From Labedella populi (GTDB lineage: Bacteria > Actinomycetota > Actinomycetes > Actinomycetales > Microbacteriaceae), in the NCBI RefSeq assembly GCF_004078655.1, contig NZ_RZNC01000004.1, positions 124,001 to 188,000 on the forward strand: 64,000 nt of DNA, in the 5' to 3' direction. Below the pieces are notes generated by a model that ran no database searches, was not told where the DNA came from, and worked only from the letters and a program-made list of their open reading frames with translations. Each line of letters begins with the position of its first letter. Within the stretch, counting starts at the first letter, position 1. Position numbers and translations under genes: made by a program. This document shows positions 47,201-55,718 of the stretch, in pieces.

Positions 47201-50200
47201 CGGGCGCGATCGGGCCCGAGACCGTGATCGTCTCGCCGTCGAGGACGGCGGTGACGTCGGGCGACGAACTCGCCGGCTCCACCGTGACGTCCGCGTCGTC
47301 GAGCACCCGCTCGAGGAGGTCGACGTGGTTCACGACACCGGCGGCGTCACCCTCGTTGACGAACGTCAGCGTGTAGGTGAGCACCTCGCCGGCGGCGACG
47401 GGCGTGCCAGATGACGGGTCGACGGACTTCGACGGGACGATGGAGGGGAGCTCCGTGACCGTGCAGACGTCCACCTCGGGGTCGCACTCGGTCGGCGGCT
47501 CCTCGCCGGGGGTCAGCACGAAGTTGAGGGCCTGGTTGTCCCCGCGCTCAGCGTCCGGCCTCACGACGACCGTGTAGGTGATCGTGGCCGACTCTCCGGC
47601 CCCGAGCTCCCCACCGATCGTGATGACGCCGTCCACGACGGGGGAAGCCGTCACGGTGGACGCTCCGGTCACGACAGGGTCCCCGGCCACGTCGGCGTCG
47701 TCGAGCACGCCGGCCAGGTCGTCGATCCGGACCACGTCACCGGTGGCCGTTCCCACGTTCTCGGCCGTCACCGTGTAGGTGAGTTCCGTGCCGGCCGCGA
47801 TCGGATCGGTCGACGCCACGACGGACTTGCGGTACACGATCTCCGGGATGAGGTTCACCGTGCAGTCGGCCTCCTGCTCATCAGTGGGCTCGCACCCCGG
47901 CACGGTGGGCGGCGGCACGTTGGGGTCCAGAAGGAAGTTGGCGACGACATTGTCCCCCCGCGAGCCGTCCGGTCTGATGGTCACCGAGTAGGTGACCGAG
48001 AACGTCTCGCCCGGCGGCACCGACCCGGTGATCGAGATGACCGCACCGTTGCGCGTCACGGTGAGCCCGTCGGCGGAGCCGGGCTCGATCGTGACATCGG
48101 CGTCGTCGAGCACGTGGGAGAGGTCGTCGACGCGGTTCACGCTTGCCGCCGCCTGCCCGTCGTTCCGGAAGAACAGCGTGTACTCGATCGTCGAGCCAGC
48201 GACGAGCGGGTCGCTCGATCCGGTCGCGGTCTTCCAATCGGTGAGGAATGCTGCGGGCACCTCGACCGGGGCGCAGGGGAGATTCGGGGCGATGATCTCG
48301 CTCTCCGGAACACACGCCGAATTGCGGAGGACGCGGTCACCGGCTCCCGTGTAGACGGCGCGGTATGTCACCTCGGCCGATTCACCGGCCGCGAGCACGC
48401 CCGACCAGGACAGGGTAGATCCCGAGACGGTCGCCTCACCGACGGAGGCCATGATGGAGCCGGCGTCGAGGGTCGCGTCGTCGAGGACGTCCGCGAGGTC
48501 GTCGGAGAAGGTGGCGGGGTTGTCGACCGTGTAATCACCCGGACCGTCGTTCGTGATGTTCACGGTGTACTCGACCGGTTCGCCCACGGCCGGCAGGTCG
48601 GTGCGGTCGGCGGACTTCTCGATGGAGAGGCTCGGAAGCTCGATCTCAACCTCCGCACAGGGGATCCCCGTGGCGGGATCGGTGCCCCCGGTCGGCGGAT
48701 CGCAGGCGGGGGTCGTCCCGGGGTCGTCCGGGTCCTCGCTGGGCGGCGCCCAGGCGACGTTGCGCAGCCCCTTGACTCCACCGGCAGTCAGCTCGACGGA
48801 GTAGCGCATCGTCACCGATTCGCCCATCGGAAGTGCGCCGGTCCACGTGAGAACAGGGTCGTTGAATGCAATCGCACCGTCGCGATCGGCGTCGGCGTCT
48901 CCCTGGTAGGTCGCTCCGGGGAGCACAGCGCTCAGGTCGTCGGCGACGACGAGCGGAGCCACGTCCGTGTAATCGGCGTCTCCCGTGTTCCTGGCCGTGA
49001 CCTCGTAGGTGATGATGTCGCCGGGCTTCGCGTCCGGCTGCGCGTCGGACGTCTTCGTAATCTCGACGTCCCGCTCCTTCGGGCTATTCTCCACAGCGCA
49101 CTCGACGATGTCACCAACACCGGTCATCGACGGGTCGATGACGACGCGGAAGGGATCGTCCTCGGTCGGCACGATATCCGGGTCGACGACGCCGTTGCGC
49201 GTGCAGGACCAGCTCGGATTGTACTGGCTCAGATCGGTCGTGCCCGAGGCGGTGTCGTCGAGCGTGAGCGTGCTGTTGGAGGGGACCGTGATCTGCCCCG
49301 TCGTCGCGGTCGACCCCTGCTGGGTGTTCGCGGAGGCGATCGTCGACGCTCCGGACCGGACGATGACGTCGAAGTCGTCCGTGGCGGTTCGGCGGTCTGT
49401 GACCGTCTTCGTGAGCGAGACCTTCGACATCATGAAGCCGAAGACGCCCGCGTTGCGCGATGAACTGCGGATTGTCTGACGGATGAACGTCGGGTCGGTC
49501 GACCCGAAGATGAGGTTCGCGGTCGGCAAGGTCGTCCCCGACCCCGTGCACAGCACGGAGGTCGTGCCGATGCCGGTCGTGTTCGCAGTATGGCAGCCCA
49601 TCCTCCCCGGCTGCTGATTGATCGCGGAGATGAGTTGCAGCGGCACGTCCGACTCGAACTGCACGCTCTCCGTAGCTGAGGTGGCCTCGGCGTCGCCGCT
49701 GACGAAGCGGAAGCCCTCGACGCTGTTGCCGTCCGGGCCGACCACGTCGATGTCGTTGAGCGTCCACTCGACACCGGAGCCACCCGGATTACCTGAATTC
49801 AGGATGTTCCACAGAACCGGCCGGCCCGCGATCCCCGTGTAGTTCGGGGAGCTTCCGAAGCCGTCGACGTTGTTCCGGAGGGGGGCTGGGTATGCAGCCG
49901 TCGGGGCGTACGGGTGTCCGGCCACGGGTCGCGTCGTCAGAGTAAACCGCGCCGTGTACCCCCCGTCTATCTCAATCTCGAAGTCCTGGCCGGCCGCGCT
50001 TCGCGCTTGCGTTTCGTTGTAGGACGAAAAGTCGATCCAACAAATGGTGTCCGTGTAGGCGGCCGTCCCGCCCGTCGCGTAGCTACAGCCCTCGGCTGCG
50101 GCGTTGGCCGGTTCGACTCGGAGCGTCGGTACGAGCACGGTCAGAAGTGCCGCCAATAGACCCATCACCACCGAGAAGGCGAGGAGGCGCATGATCCGCG

Positions 50201-50264
50201 ACCCCTCAACTCGCTGACCGCCGTAGCCGTCGTCGCGTGCACGTCCCACCATCGTGTTCGCCAA
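41271..50264 (-). CDS. Giant cell-wall-anchored repeat protein (DUF11/isopeptide-like domains, LAITG sorting signal)
   Basis: A 2,997-residue secreted surface protein, probably an adhesin or stalk. The signal peptide is MRLLAFSVVMGLLAALLTVL (from residue 25), cleaved near NAAA. The N-terminal domain (about 55-420) has cysteines (EGCSYATGG, DTICWIDF) and a head-like fold, then TKTVTDRRTATDDFDV. Next come 19 beta-domains of about 130 residues, eighteen with a VLDDA/ILDDG core. The C-terminus has LAITG, a hydrophobic helix and RRRR, a class E sortase signal. TTG 50264 has GGAAGGAAG upstream; ATG 50252 and ATG 50192 (GAGGGG upstream) are alternatives. The protein is strongly acidic. No sortase lies in the window. 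Confidence 0.93.
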   Translation of the reverse strand: MANTMVGRARDDGYGGQRVEGSRIMRLLAFSVVMGLLAALLTVLVPTLRVEPANAAAEGCSYATGGTAAYTDTICWIDFSSYNETQARSAAGQDFEIEIDGGYTARFTLTTRPVAGHPYAPTAAYPAPLRNNVDGFGSSPNYTGIAGRPVLWNILNSGNPGGSGVEWTLNDIDVVGPDGNSVEGFRFVSGDAEATSATESVQFESDVPLQLISAINQQPGRMGCHTANTTGIGTTSVLCTGSGTTLPTANLIFGSTDPTFIRQTIRSSSRNAGVFGFMMSKVSLTKTVTDRRTATDDFDVIVRSGASTIASANTQQGSTATTGQITVPSNSTLTLDDTASGTTDLSQYNPSWSCTRNGVVDPDIVPTEDDPFRVVIDPSMTGVGDIVECAVENSPKERDVEITKTSDAQPDAKPGDIITYEVTARNTGDADYTDVAPLVVADDLSAVLPGATYQGDADADRDGAIAFNDPVLTWTGALPMGESVTMRYSVELTAGGVKGLRNVAWAPPSEDPDDPGTTPACDPPTGGTDPATGIPCAEVEIELPSLSIEKSADRTDLPAVGEPVEYTVNITNDGPGDYTVDNPATFSDDLADVLDDATLDAGSIMASVGEATVSGSTLSWSGVLAAGESAEVTYRAVYTGAGDRVLRNSACVPESEIIAPNLPCAPVEVPAAFLTDWKTATGSSDPLVAGSTIEYTLFFRNDGQAAASVNRVDDLSHVLDDADVTIEPGSADGLTVTRNGAVISITGSVPPGETFSVTYSVTIRPDGSRGDNVVANFLLDPNVPPPTVPGCEPTDEQEADCTVNLIPEIVYRKSVVASTDPIAAGTELTYTVTAENVGTATGDVVRIDDLAGVLDDADVAGDPVVTGASTVTASPVVDGVITIGGELGAGESATITYTVVVRPDAERGDNQALNFVLTPGEEPPTECDPEVDVCTVTELPSIVPSKSVDPSSGTPVAAGEVLTYTLTFVNEGDAAGVVNHVDLLERVLDDADVTVEPASSSPDVTAVLDGETITVSGPIAPGATVTVTYRVTVKTDGDRGDNRLGNFLVVDGDEPPTECVEGSVLCTENPIGELHDWKTVEASEAPVGAGTELTYTLHFENRGEGAIDVDRVDDLSLVLDDADVTVEPSSDDLTVVRDGARIAITGSLEAGESTTVTYVVTLKADGERGDDIAANFLLDPEDTPPTDPVCEPTDGEEPDCTITPIGKLITTKSVEASSDPIVAGTTLTYTLSFINDTATDVSVDKIDDLSGVLDDATITAQPVSSDASITASGVTDGTITITGVVAAGETVTVTYTVTVNAEDARGDDTADNFLLNPGEEPPAECVEGDPNCTSTALPNVDAAKSVDPVSGSSVAAGDVLTYMLTFTNEGNATGAVDYTDYLAGILDDATVTGGPTPSDAGLTATLDGETIAITGTIAAGATVTVTYEVTVGADGERGDNGLGNFLVPGDELPPTECVDGSALCTENPIGELHDWKTVEASATPVAAGTELTYTLHFENRGEGDVEVDRVDFLTHVLDDADVTAEPVSDALTATRNGEAITITGTLAPGESTTVVYTVTVKGDGERGDSIAANFLVPNDPSDPPTPPAEPICQPTDAEEPDCTATPIGQLTTGKAVEASSDPIVPGTTLTYTLTFDNQSEAPVTVDHIDDLSSVLDDADVTSLPVVSDPAVTVSPIIDGVLSISGEIAPGQTVTVTYVVTVKGEADRGDDVATNFLVENGVTPPGECVEGDPNCTSTPLPNVQAVKSVDPASGSSVAAGDVLTYTLTFTNDGNATGTVDYTDHLADILDDGTITATPVSSDAAVSAVVDGETIAVTGEIAAGATVTVTYEVTVGADGERGDNDLGNFLVPGLELPPTECAEGSALCTENPIGELHDWKTVEASETPVAAGTELTYTLHFENRGEGSIAVNAIDFLTHVLDDADVTTEPTSELLTATRDGETITVAGSLEPGQSATVTYTVTIKADGARGDDTASNFLVRNDPEDPPTPPTEPICEPTDAEEPDCTTTPIGSYTATKTVEADATPIGVGAILTYTLTFTNASDASADVDETDTLAGVLDDATIVDAPAASSDSLTVSDIADGAFTITGTLTAGETVTVVYTVSVNPESGRGDNVADNTLLPTGGGECSPERCTETPLPTVDAEKSVSPSDGSTVKAGDVVVYTLTFRNTSAVDAAIEYTDDLSGVLDDGTVSSAPTFSSPTGSATLDGNIITVVGTVAAGSTVEVRYEVTALPDGERGDNVMGNVLVPEGEIPPPPGEECEEGDPLCTVTYVGELHDWKTVEASRRPVAAGTELTYTLHFENRGRGVVDVDAVDFLTHVLDDADVTAEPTSDTLTVTRNGETIAVTGSLVAGESATVVYTVTIKADDLRGDDTASNFLVQNDPEDPPTPPTDPVCQPTDAEEPDCTVTPIGRLGTSKAVSASSDPIEAGTQLTYTLTFDNQSEAAVEVEKVDDLSGVLDDATITSEPVSSDGALTATRDGSAISVTGTLAPGQTVTVVYVVTVKEESERGDNVASNFLLQPGEEPPTECAEDDANCTVTPLPQIDSSKSVDPASGSAVLPGDVLTYTLNLTNSGEAAGAVHRIDYLDNVLDDAEFTDGPTVSDPNVTAVLDGTELVIGGRLEPDQTVTVTYTLTVLPDAERGDDVLTNFLFDTDEEPPGPDTECEDGDCTENYVPRIVDSKSADPASGTPIAAGQEVTYTLHFRNDGAATGDVSKDDVLTGVLDDADLTAAPAASSDSLVVSEPSDGRIHIAGSLEPGESVTVTYTVTVRPFAEQGDHVLGNWLVLPGDPPGENGSCEPVAGEDADCTVHPIGQIAATKSVDPKTGTDVRQGQVLDYTLTFRNTGTGTAVVDYTDHLGDVLDDATLTRGPSSDDPSLELELEDDTLAIGGTLAAGVTATVRYSVTVMAYDRQGNHILDNFLGLSGGEPEERCVSGNPLCTSNPTIAPPPLAITGGELGLGSLALVILLILGGTLAVEVARRRRLVLDDARPSSDAPMS
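42250..48250 (-). repeat. Five tandem 1.2-kb triplet repeats within the giant gene
   Basis: The domain starts cycle in threes: a DWKT type, a KSVEASSDPI type, then a KSVDPxSGS type. DWKT starts fall near 48230, 47030, 45835, 44630 and 43430, spacing about 1.2 kb. Nucleotide identity between triplets is high, suggesting repeated recombination of three-domain blocks. Confidence 0.88.
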
Positions 50265-50311
50265 TGCTCTTCCTTCCGAGGACCGTCGATGCCGTAGAGC
50301 ACGACACCCAT
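50165..50311 (-). CDS. Possible leader ORF overlapping the giant gene start
   Basis: A 48-codon frame (MGVVLYGIDGPRKEEHWRTR...) starts at ATG 50311 with AGGAG six bases upstream and runs past the start of the giant gene in another frame. The ribosome site is better than that of most neighbours, and the frame could couple translation. There is no family match I recognise, so it may be chance. Confidence 0.3.
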   Translation of the reverse strand: MGVVLYGIDGPRKEEHWRTRWWDVHATTATAVSELRGRGSCASSPSRW

Positions 50312-50352
50312 TTCGTCTCCTGCGCGTCTGAACACGGCGCGCGGGAGACGAA
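50312..50352 (-). promoter_or_regulatory. Leader hairpin covering the leader-ORF ribosome site
   Basis: TTCGTCTCCTGCGCG (50312-50326) pairs with CGCGCGGGAGACGAA (50338-50352) with a single G-U. In the minus-strand RNA the downstream arm contains the AGGAG of the leader ORF, so folding would hide it. Confidence 0.5.
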
Positions 50353-50412
50353 GCGACTCCCAGCCTCGCGTGACGCCCAGGCGATTTTCAGAGTCCAGCC
50401 ACCGTATGGTCC

Positions 50413-50439
50413 GGGGGCTACCTCCCCCCAACGCGGGGG
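50413..50439. promoter_or_regulatory. Alternating G5-C6-G5 runs upstream of the giant gene
   Basis: GGGGG (50413-50417), CCCCCC (50424-50429) and GGGGG (50435-50439) allow two exclusive hairpins. Such G/C runs also resemble the TG4-6/AC4-6 sites of RamA, a LuxR-type regulator of Corynebacterium. Similar runs occur at 53970-53975 and 54053-54058. Confidence 0.35.
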
Positions 50440-50461
50440 ACACCAGCCGACGCACAGGTGA

Positions 50462-50507
50462 CGCACAGGTGACGCCCGGTCGAGACCGACCGGGCGTCAC
50501 CTGTGCG
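50462..50507 (-). terminator. Long terminator after the PKD/LamG protein gene
   Basis: A perfect 21-bp stem (50462-50482 with 50487-50507) with an AGAC loop lies 9 bp beyond the stop codon of the secreted-protein gene. GACGCACAGGT is directly duplicated at its outer edge (50450-50460 and about 50461-50470). Confidence 0.9.
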
Positions 50508-50515
50508 AACGAGCT

Positions 50516-53500
50516 CTACGGGGCCGGAATCGTGCGGGAGACGAAGTCTCCGATCCTCACCGTCGCGGCGGTTTCGGCGGCGGGCAGGTAGGCCGAGAGA
50601 CCGACTGCTCCCGCCTTCTGCAGCGCCGGGGCCGAATCCGTCGCCGCGACCTGCCAGTCGCCCGGTTGGGCGGCGCCGGTCCACGCCTTCGCGCGTACCG
50701 TCGTCGTGCCGGTCCCGGTGACCTGGACCCGCACGGAGAGGGTCGCGCCCGCCGCGTAGGTAACGTCCGACAGTTTGCCGCCGCCGATCGCCGATCCGTT
50801 CTGCAGGACGTGGAGATGCACCGAGCCGTCCTTCCCCGCTCGTACGCGGGCCGAATAGCTGTCCGACCCGACCTTGCGGCCGATCACGGAGACGTACTGC
50901 GCGTTCGCCGCGGGTGCCGCGCTCCAGACGAAGGTTGCACTCGTGTCGGTGTCCGTGGCGGACACATCCGGCAGCGATGCGGTCCGCGTCTGGGACGGAG
51001 CCATGGCGATCCCCGCAGACCCGTTCGACACCGACAGGTCGGCCGCTGATCCGGTCACGCTCCAGGCCCCTCCCTCCTGCGCGGCGGGCCAGCCGCCCGT
51101 CGCGTCGCGAGCGAAGTCATCGGCGGCGAGCACGTCGTCTCCCGTGGCGGGCGGTGCCGCCGCGACGGTGACCGATCGGGTACTCGTTGAACGCGCACCC
51201 TCGTCGTCCGTGACGGTGAGGTCGACCGTGTAGGTACCGGGCTTCGCATAGACGTGCCGCGCCGTCATGCCGTAGGCGGACGCACCGTCGCCGAAGGTCC
51301 AGGCGTAGGACAGCGGACCGTCGGGGTCCAGGGAGCCGCTGCCGTCGACCGAGAGCGCGAGGTGCTCGGCGTCGGTCGTGAAGGACGCGGTCGGAACCGT
51401 GTTCGGCGTCGGGGGTGTTCCGGCCGCGAAGTGCGCAGCGATGGTGGCCTCGTCGAGCGCCCGCGGGTAGGTAGCGATATTGTCGAAGCCGCCAGCGAGG
51501 TGATTGCTCGTCGGACGGAACGCGCGGAGGTACATGTCGTGTCCGCCGATTCCCCAGTACCCCACGCCGCGCCACTGGGTGGCCGGCGTCGCCTTCGAAG
51601 CACGCTTGACGCCGTCGATGTAGAGCTCGATGGATGTCGGCGTTACCGCTGTGACGACGTGGTGCCACTCGCCGTCGTTCAGCGCGCCGGGCGCGGTGAT
51701 CGTCTGCAGGCCAGTGGCGGCGACTTCGAAGCTGAGCCGGCCCGAGTTGTCCATGTAGAGCTGGCGGTCGTGGAAGTCATTCGGCCTTTGCCCCGCGGGA
51801 GCCCCGGCCGTGCGCTTGTTGGAGAACCCCATGAGAAAGCCGCCGACCTTCGTCTTCGTCTGGAACCACAACTCCATCGAATACGTGGCAGGCGCCATCG
51901 TCGCAACGTGGCTCGAGGCGAACTGGAGCCGCCCGTCCATCGTGGCGGCGTTCCCCCCGTCGACACCCGCGGTGCGACCCGTGAGGACGGAGAGGTTGTC
52001 AGCCCCGGCCCAGTCGTAGCCGACCGGGTGACCGGCCGCCTCGTTGACCGGCCAGTAGGTGGTCGGCTGATCCTGGAGAATCTTCTTGTCGTAGGCGGTC
52101 ATGGACGCGACCCTGCCCGTCGTCGCCGTCGCCGTGTAGGACACCGGATCGCTCATGGTCGCGTTGCCGAAGGGATCGATCGTGCGCACGCGGTACGTGT
52201 ACGTGGTGCCCGGCTTTAGCCCCGTGTCCATCGAGCGGATTACTGGCCGACGGTAGAACGTGGAGTCGACCGTCGTCTCGAAGACGGGCCGGTCGGCGCG
52301 GTCGGATCGGATCAGCTGGTAGGTCAGGGTGCGGTTGTCGGGGTCGTGATTCGCCGTCCAGTGGACGCGCACGTTGGTTCCGTCGAAGCCGCCCACCCAC
52401 GGCAGCATGTCCGCTCCGGAGAGCCGAGGGCCCTCAACGTTCGGAGCGACCGACCGCGTCGCGAAGCGAGCGAGCCCGGTCTGCTTCTGGCCGTTCACCT
52501 TCGTGAACTCGCCCCCGTACAAGACATAGTCGCCGGCACTCTCGACGTCGTACGGCCCCTGGTCCGCTCCCGTGAAGGTGCCATTGTTGAAGTAGGGGAA
52601 CCACTGCAAGAGCGACGGTGCCGGCTGGCCGGCGAAGTTCTTGTACAGGTTGGTCTTCGCCCAGGGCGCGAGAGTGCCCGTCGTCGCGGTCGAGAAGGCG
52701 AGCGCACGGTGCCAGCGGTCGCCGCCGACCACGCCCTGGCCCTCGCCGAACTCGCCCATGGTGACGCAATCGTGGGTGTGCCCGGCGATGTAGACGGCGC
52801 TCCCGTGAACGGCGACGCCATGGGTGTCACCGTGACAGTCGGAGAGCCATTCGAGCTTTCCGTCCGTCCACCTCGCCTTGAAGATTCCCTCGAACGTCGC
52901 TCCGTTCGCGATGCCGATCGCGGTGCCGTAGACGCTCGTCCCGTCGGAGGCGAAAGAGGTGATGGTCGGGGTGAACCGACCCCAGGGCTGGCCCATGCGA
53001 ACGATGCCGTTGGACGTCCACGAGAGCGGCTTGCCATTGTCCTGCAGCGATGTCCCGGTGTCGGCACGGACGACACCCAGACCGTAGCCCGGGTTCACCG
53101 AACCGTTGAGCGACTGGAAGCTCCCGCCGAGCAGGATGCGGTCACCGGTCGGTGACACGTGCATCGTCTGCACGGTGCCCGCGCCCTTCTTCGGAGCCCA
53201 GGGAGTGAGGACACCGGCGTGGTCGAATGCGGCGAGGCCCGACCGCGCGACTTTGTTGGCGGAGGCGAAGATACCACTCACGTAGACCGCGGCGTCCGTG
53301 ACGACGAGCGACCGCACACTGGCGTTGAGGACCGGGCGGAATGCCATGTTCCGGTCACCGGTGGCGACGTCGAAGGCGGCGATCCGATAGGCCGACGCTC
53401 CGTCGACCGCACTGAACGTCCCGGCGACGTAGAGCGTCTTGCCGTCCGGTGACACCTCGATCTCGTTCACCGCCTGGTTGAACGCGGGAGCGTAGTCGAG

Positions 53501-53914
53501 CAGTTCCCCCGTCGTGAGGTCGTACGCGAGGAAGTTCTTCCGATCCACGACCTTCTCGTCCGGACCGGCGCCGAACGGCCGCGCATACTCGAACTTGCCT
53601 CCAACGTAGACGGTGTCGCCGACGACGAGCTGGTCGTAGACCACCCCTCCGCCGACGAGGTCTCCCGGGCCGTGCGACGCGCCGGTGCCGATCTGAGGAG
53701 TGGGAAGGAGATCGGCGGAGACCGTCTCCGGGGTTCGCGGGTCCGACGGCAGCGTCGGCGCCGTGTCCGCGAACGCTGTCCCCGTCGGGCTCAGCGGACT
53801 GAGCAAACCGGCTGCGAGGAGAACGGCGACAGCCGCGGTCACCGACCCGCGGAGCGACCGGGAACGGCGCCTCCGCTCGGAATAGTGCCCCGAGGGCACG
53901 ACAAATGTACTCAT
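50516..53914 (-). CDS. Large secreted protein: beta-propeller, fibronectin-III, LamG and PKD domains
   Basis: A 1,132-residue extracellular protein. The signal peptide ([20 protein letters not shown], cleaved near AFA-DTAPT) is followed by propeller-like repeats at about 80-500 ([38 protein letters not shown]), a fibronectin-III domain (about 520-610), a LamG/concanavalin-like domain (about 630-830, [20 protein letters not shown]) and a PKD domain ([14 protein letters not shown], about 865). A C-terminal jelly-roll-like domain follows, and no sorting signal is seen. It probably binds polysaccharide or matrix. Next to the giant surface gene and transcribed in the same direction, but with its own strong terminator. 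Confidence 0.9.
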   Translation of the reverse strand: MSTFVVPSGHYSERRRRSRSLRGSVTAAVAVLLAAGLLSPLSPTGTAFADTAPTLPSDPRTPETVSADLLPTPQIGTGASHGPGDLVGGGVVYDQLVVGDTVYVGGKFEYARPFGAGPDEKVVDRKNFLAYDLTTGELLDYAPAFNQAVNEIEVSPDGKTLYVAGTFSAVDGASAYRIAAFDVATGDRNMAFRPVLNASVRSLVVTDAAVYVSGIFASANKVARSGLAAFDHAGVLTPWAPKKGAGTVQTMHVSPTGDRILLGGSFQSLNGSVNPGYGLGVVRADTGTSLQDNGKPLSWTSNGIVRMGQPWGRFTPTITSFASDGTSVYGTAIGIANGATFEGIFKARWTDGKLEWLSDCHGDTHGVAVHGSAVYIAGHTHDCVTMGEFGEGQGVVGGDRWHRALAFSTATTGTLAPWAKTNLYKNFAGQPAPSLLQWFPYFNNGTFTGADQGPYDVESAGDYVLYGGEFTKVNGQKQTGLARFATRSVAPNVEGPRLSGADMLPWVGGFDGTNVRVHWTANHDPDNRTLTYQLIRSDRADRPVFETTVDSTFYRRPVIRSMDTGLKPGTTYTYRVRTIDPFGNATMSDPVSYTATATTGRVASMTAYDKKILQDQPTTYWPVNEAAGHPVGYDWAGADNLSVLTGRTAGVDGGNAATMDGRLQFASSHVATMAPATYSMELWFQTKTKVGGFLMGFSNKRTAGAPAGQRPNDFHDRQLYMDNSGRLSFEVAATGLQTITAPGALNDGEWHHVVTAVTPTSIELYIDGVKRASKATPATQWRGVGYWGIGGHDMYLRAFRPTSNHLAGGFDNIATYPRALDEATIAAHFAAGTPPTPNTVPTASFTTDAEHLALSVDGSGSLDPDGPLSYAWTFGDGASAYGMTARHVYAKPGTYTVDLTVTDDEGARSTSTRSVTVAAAPPATGDDVLAADDFARDATGGWPAAQEGGAWSVTGSAADLSVSNGSAGIAMAPSQTRTASLPDVSATDTDTSATFVWSAAPAANAQYVSVIGRKVGSDSYSARVRAGKDGSVHLHVLQNGSAIGGGKLSDVTYAAGATLSVRVQVTGTGTTTVRAKAWTGAAQPGDWQVAATDSAPALQKAGAVGLSAYLPAAETAATVRIGDFVSRTIPAP

Positions 53915-54099
53915 GTTCTTCTCTGTTTCTGCCCGAGATTCGGGTTCAGGCAGCCCCCTGAGCGCGATTCCCCCCGCACTCAGGCCCAGTGTGACAGATG
54001 CTCACGTTCTCTTCCATCGCTCTCCCCACCCCAATTCGCGCCCCGATCCGGAGGGGGGTGACGGCCTCAATGCGGACGCCGCATGGTGGAATGGGAGCC

Positions 54100-55644
54100 A
54101 TGTCCATCGAGACCGATTTGATGGCCGCCGTCGCGGCCGAGCACTGGGAGCGCGTCCACGAGATCGTCGGTGCGAATTGGGGGGAGCTGACGAACCATCA
54201 CCGAGGCACGCTGGCGGCAGCGATGTCAGCGCTCCCGCCGGAGGTGCTCGCGTCGATGCCGCGTTATGCGGCTTCGAAGGCCTACGGCGAGTTCATCCCC
54301 GTGAGCGGTTCGACCCGCCCGACCCGATTCACCTCCCCCGATGCATCGCCACGTGCGCTCATCGACTACCTCTCCGTCCTCACCGCACGATCGGCAGCCG
54401 CCCGCATGCATGGGCACCACTCGAACGCCGTCTCCGCTGCCCGGGAGGCACGGAGCATGCTCGACGACGCAACGCCGGCTGCGCGAGCCGAGATCGCGGG
54501 CGTGCTCGCCGATCTCAAGGTGCAGTGGGGGATCGGGCATCTCCTCGCGGGCGATCTCGAGCAGGCGCTCGGCGAGTTCACGGCCGCATACGACTCGGCG
54601 GTCGCCGCTGACAACCGGCGCATGACGGTGGAGGCGGCGGGCGATTGCGCGCTCGTCCTCGCCCTCCAGGGGCTGGCACCCGGCGCATCCGACTGGATCG
54701 CGCGCATCCCGGAAATCGACGACGAGACCGACACCGTGGCGGACTCCGGCAACATCGCGACCGCGCTCGTGGCGATCGATGCCGGCGACCGAGACCGGGC
54801 GGCACTCGCGCTCTCGCGCTTCCGGCCCTCCACCGAAGAGGTGGACCACTGGGCCATCCGGCGGTTCACGCACTCCCGCTTCGCCGCGACGTTCGAGGAC
54901 GACGCGGTCGCCGCCCTGTCGATGCTCGCGGCGACGAGAGCCGAGTATCCGGACCGCGAACGCAACAGCGGGCTCAACGGATCCCTGCTCGTCCTCGCTG
55001 AAGCGGAGCTCCGCCTTCTGACAGGCGACCTCGAGGGCGCGGATGCCGTGATCGCGCGCCACCGGAGATCCGTGGTGCCGTGTTTCGCCAACGCACTCAC
55101 GATCATGGCGGCGCGCGTCGCCGTGACGGGGGGCCACCGTGATCGCGCGCGACGTCTCGCCGGTTCGGTCCTCGGCAAGAACCCGCTCCCCCGGGACGGT
55201 GCGACGACGCTCCTACTGATGGCGTCGCTCGACCCGGTGCCGGCGCAAGCGGCGCGTTTCCTCGCTTCAGCCCTTACCCTGATACGGGAGTTCGGTCTCA
55301 CGACCGTCGCGGCGGCCATCCCCCTCGACGTCTGGACGGCGCTCTCCTCGCACGAGCCGTCTCCGGTCGACGTGCCCACGACGGTCGTCTTCCGTGCCCA
55401 TCACCCGTCTGCTCCCGCGACGCTGTCCCGCCGCGAGACCGTCGTCCTCAGGGCCGCGAGTGCCGGCATGACCGTTGCCGAGATCGCCGCGTCCGAGCAG
55501 GTCTCGCCCCACACCGTCAAGAAGCAGCTGCACAGCGCCTATCGCAAGCTCGGGGCCACCAGCCGACAGGATGCCGTCGCCACGCTCGCGGCGAGCCCCT
55601 GGCTCCTGATACCGACCGAGGACCGGGAGGGCATCACCGGCTGA
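54100..55644 (+). CDS. LuxR-type transcriptional regulator with large N-terminal sensor-like region
   Basis: A 514-residue regulator. The C-terminal HTH reads LSRRETVVLRAASAGMTVAE then SPHTVKKQLHSAYRKLGATS. The N-terminal 430 residues are helical, TPR-like and without an obvious P-loop, so it is not a full MalT/LAL protein. ATG 54100 has GGGAG five bases upstream; 53998 is an in-frame but unlikely start. It is divergent from the PKD/LamG gene and next to the surface locus, suggesting control of surface proteins. The ligand is unknown. Confidence 0.9.
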   Translation: MSIETDLMAAVAAEHWERVHEIVGANWGELTNHHRGTLAAAMSALPPEVLASMPRYAASKAYGEFIPVSGSTRPTRFTSPDASPRALIDYLSVLTARSAAARMHGHHSNAVSAAREARSMLDDATPAARAEIAGVLADLKVQWGIGHLLAGDLEQALGEFTAAYDSAVAADNRRMTVEAAGDCALVLALQGLAPGASDWIARIPEIDDETDTVADSGNIATALVAIDAGDRDRAALALSRFRPSTEEVDHWAIRRFTHSRFAATFEDDAVAALSMLAATRAEYPDRERNSGLNGSLLVLAEAELRLLTGDLEGADAVIARHRRSVVPCFANALTIMAARVAVTGGHRDRARRLAGSVLGKNPLPRDGATTLLLMASLDPVPAQAARFLASALTLIREFGLTTVAAAIPLDVWTALSSHEPSPVDVPTTVVFRAHHPSAPATLSRRETVVLRAASAGMTVAEIAASEQVSPHTVKKQLHSAYRKLGATSRQDAVATLAASPWLLIPTEDREGITG

Positions 55645-55718
55645 CGCGGCCCGTCCCCGCCGTGGTCGACTGTGGAGAGTGCCGGGCAGCGGAAAGTGGA
55701 CTCGCATACGCTGGCGCC

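Noticed and set aside
41136-47414. 2,092-codon forward open frame opposite the giant surface gene
   Set aside because: It mirrors the repeat structure of the minus-strand gene, is Arg/Val/Asp-rich without domains and has no ribosome site. The minus strand has signal peptide, domains and sorting signal.
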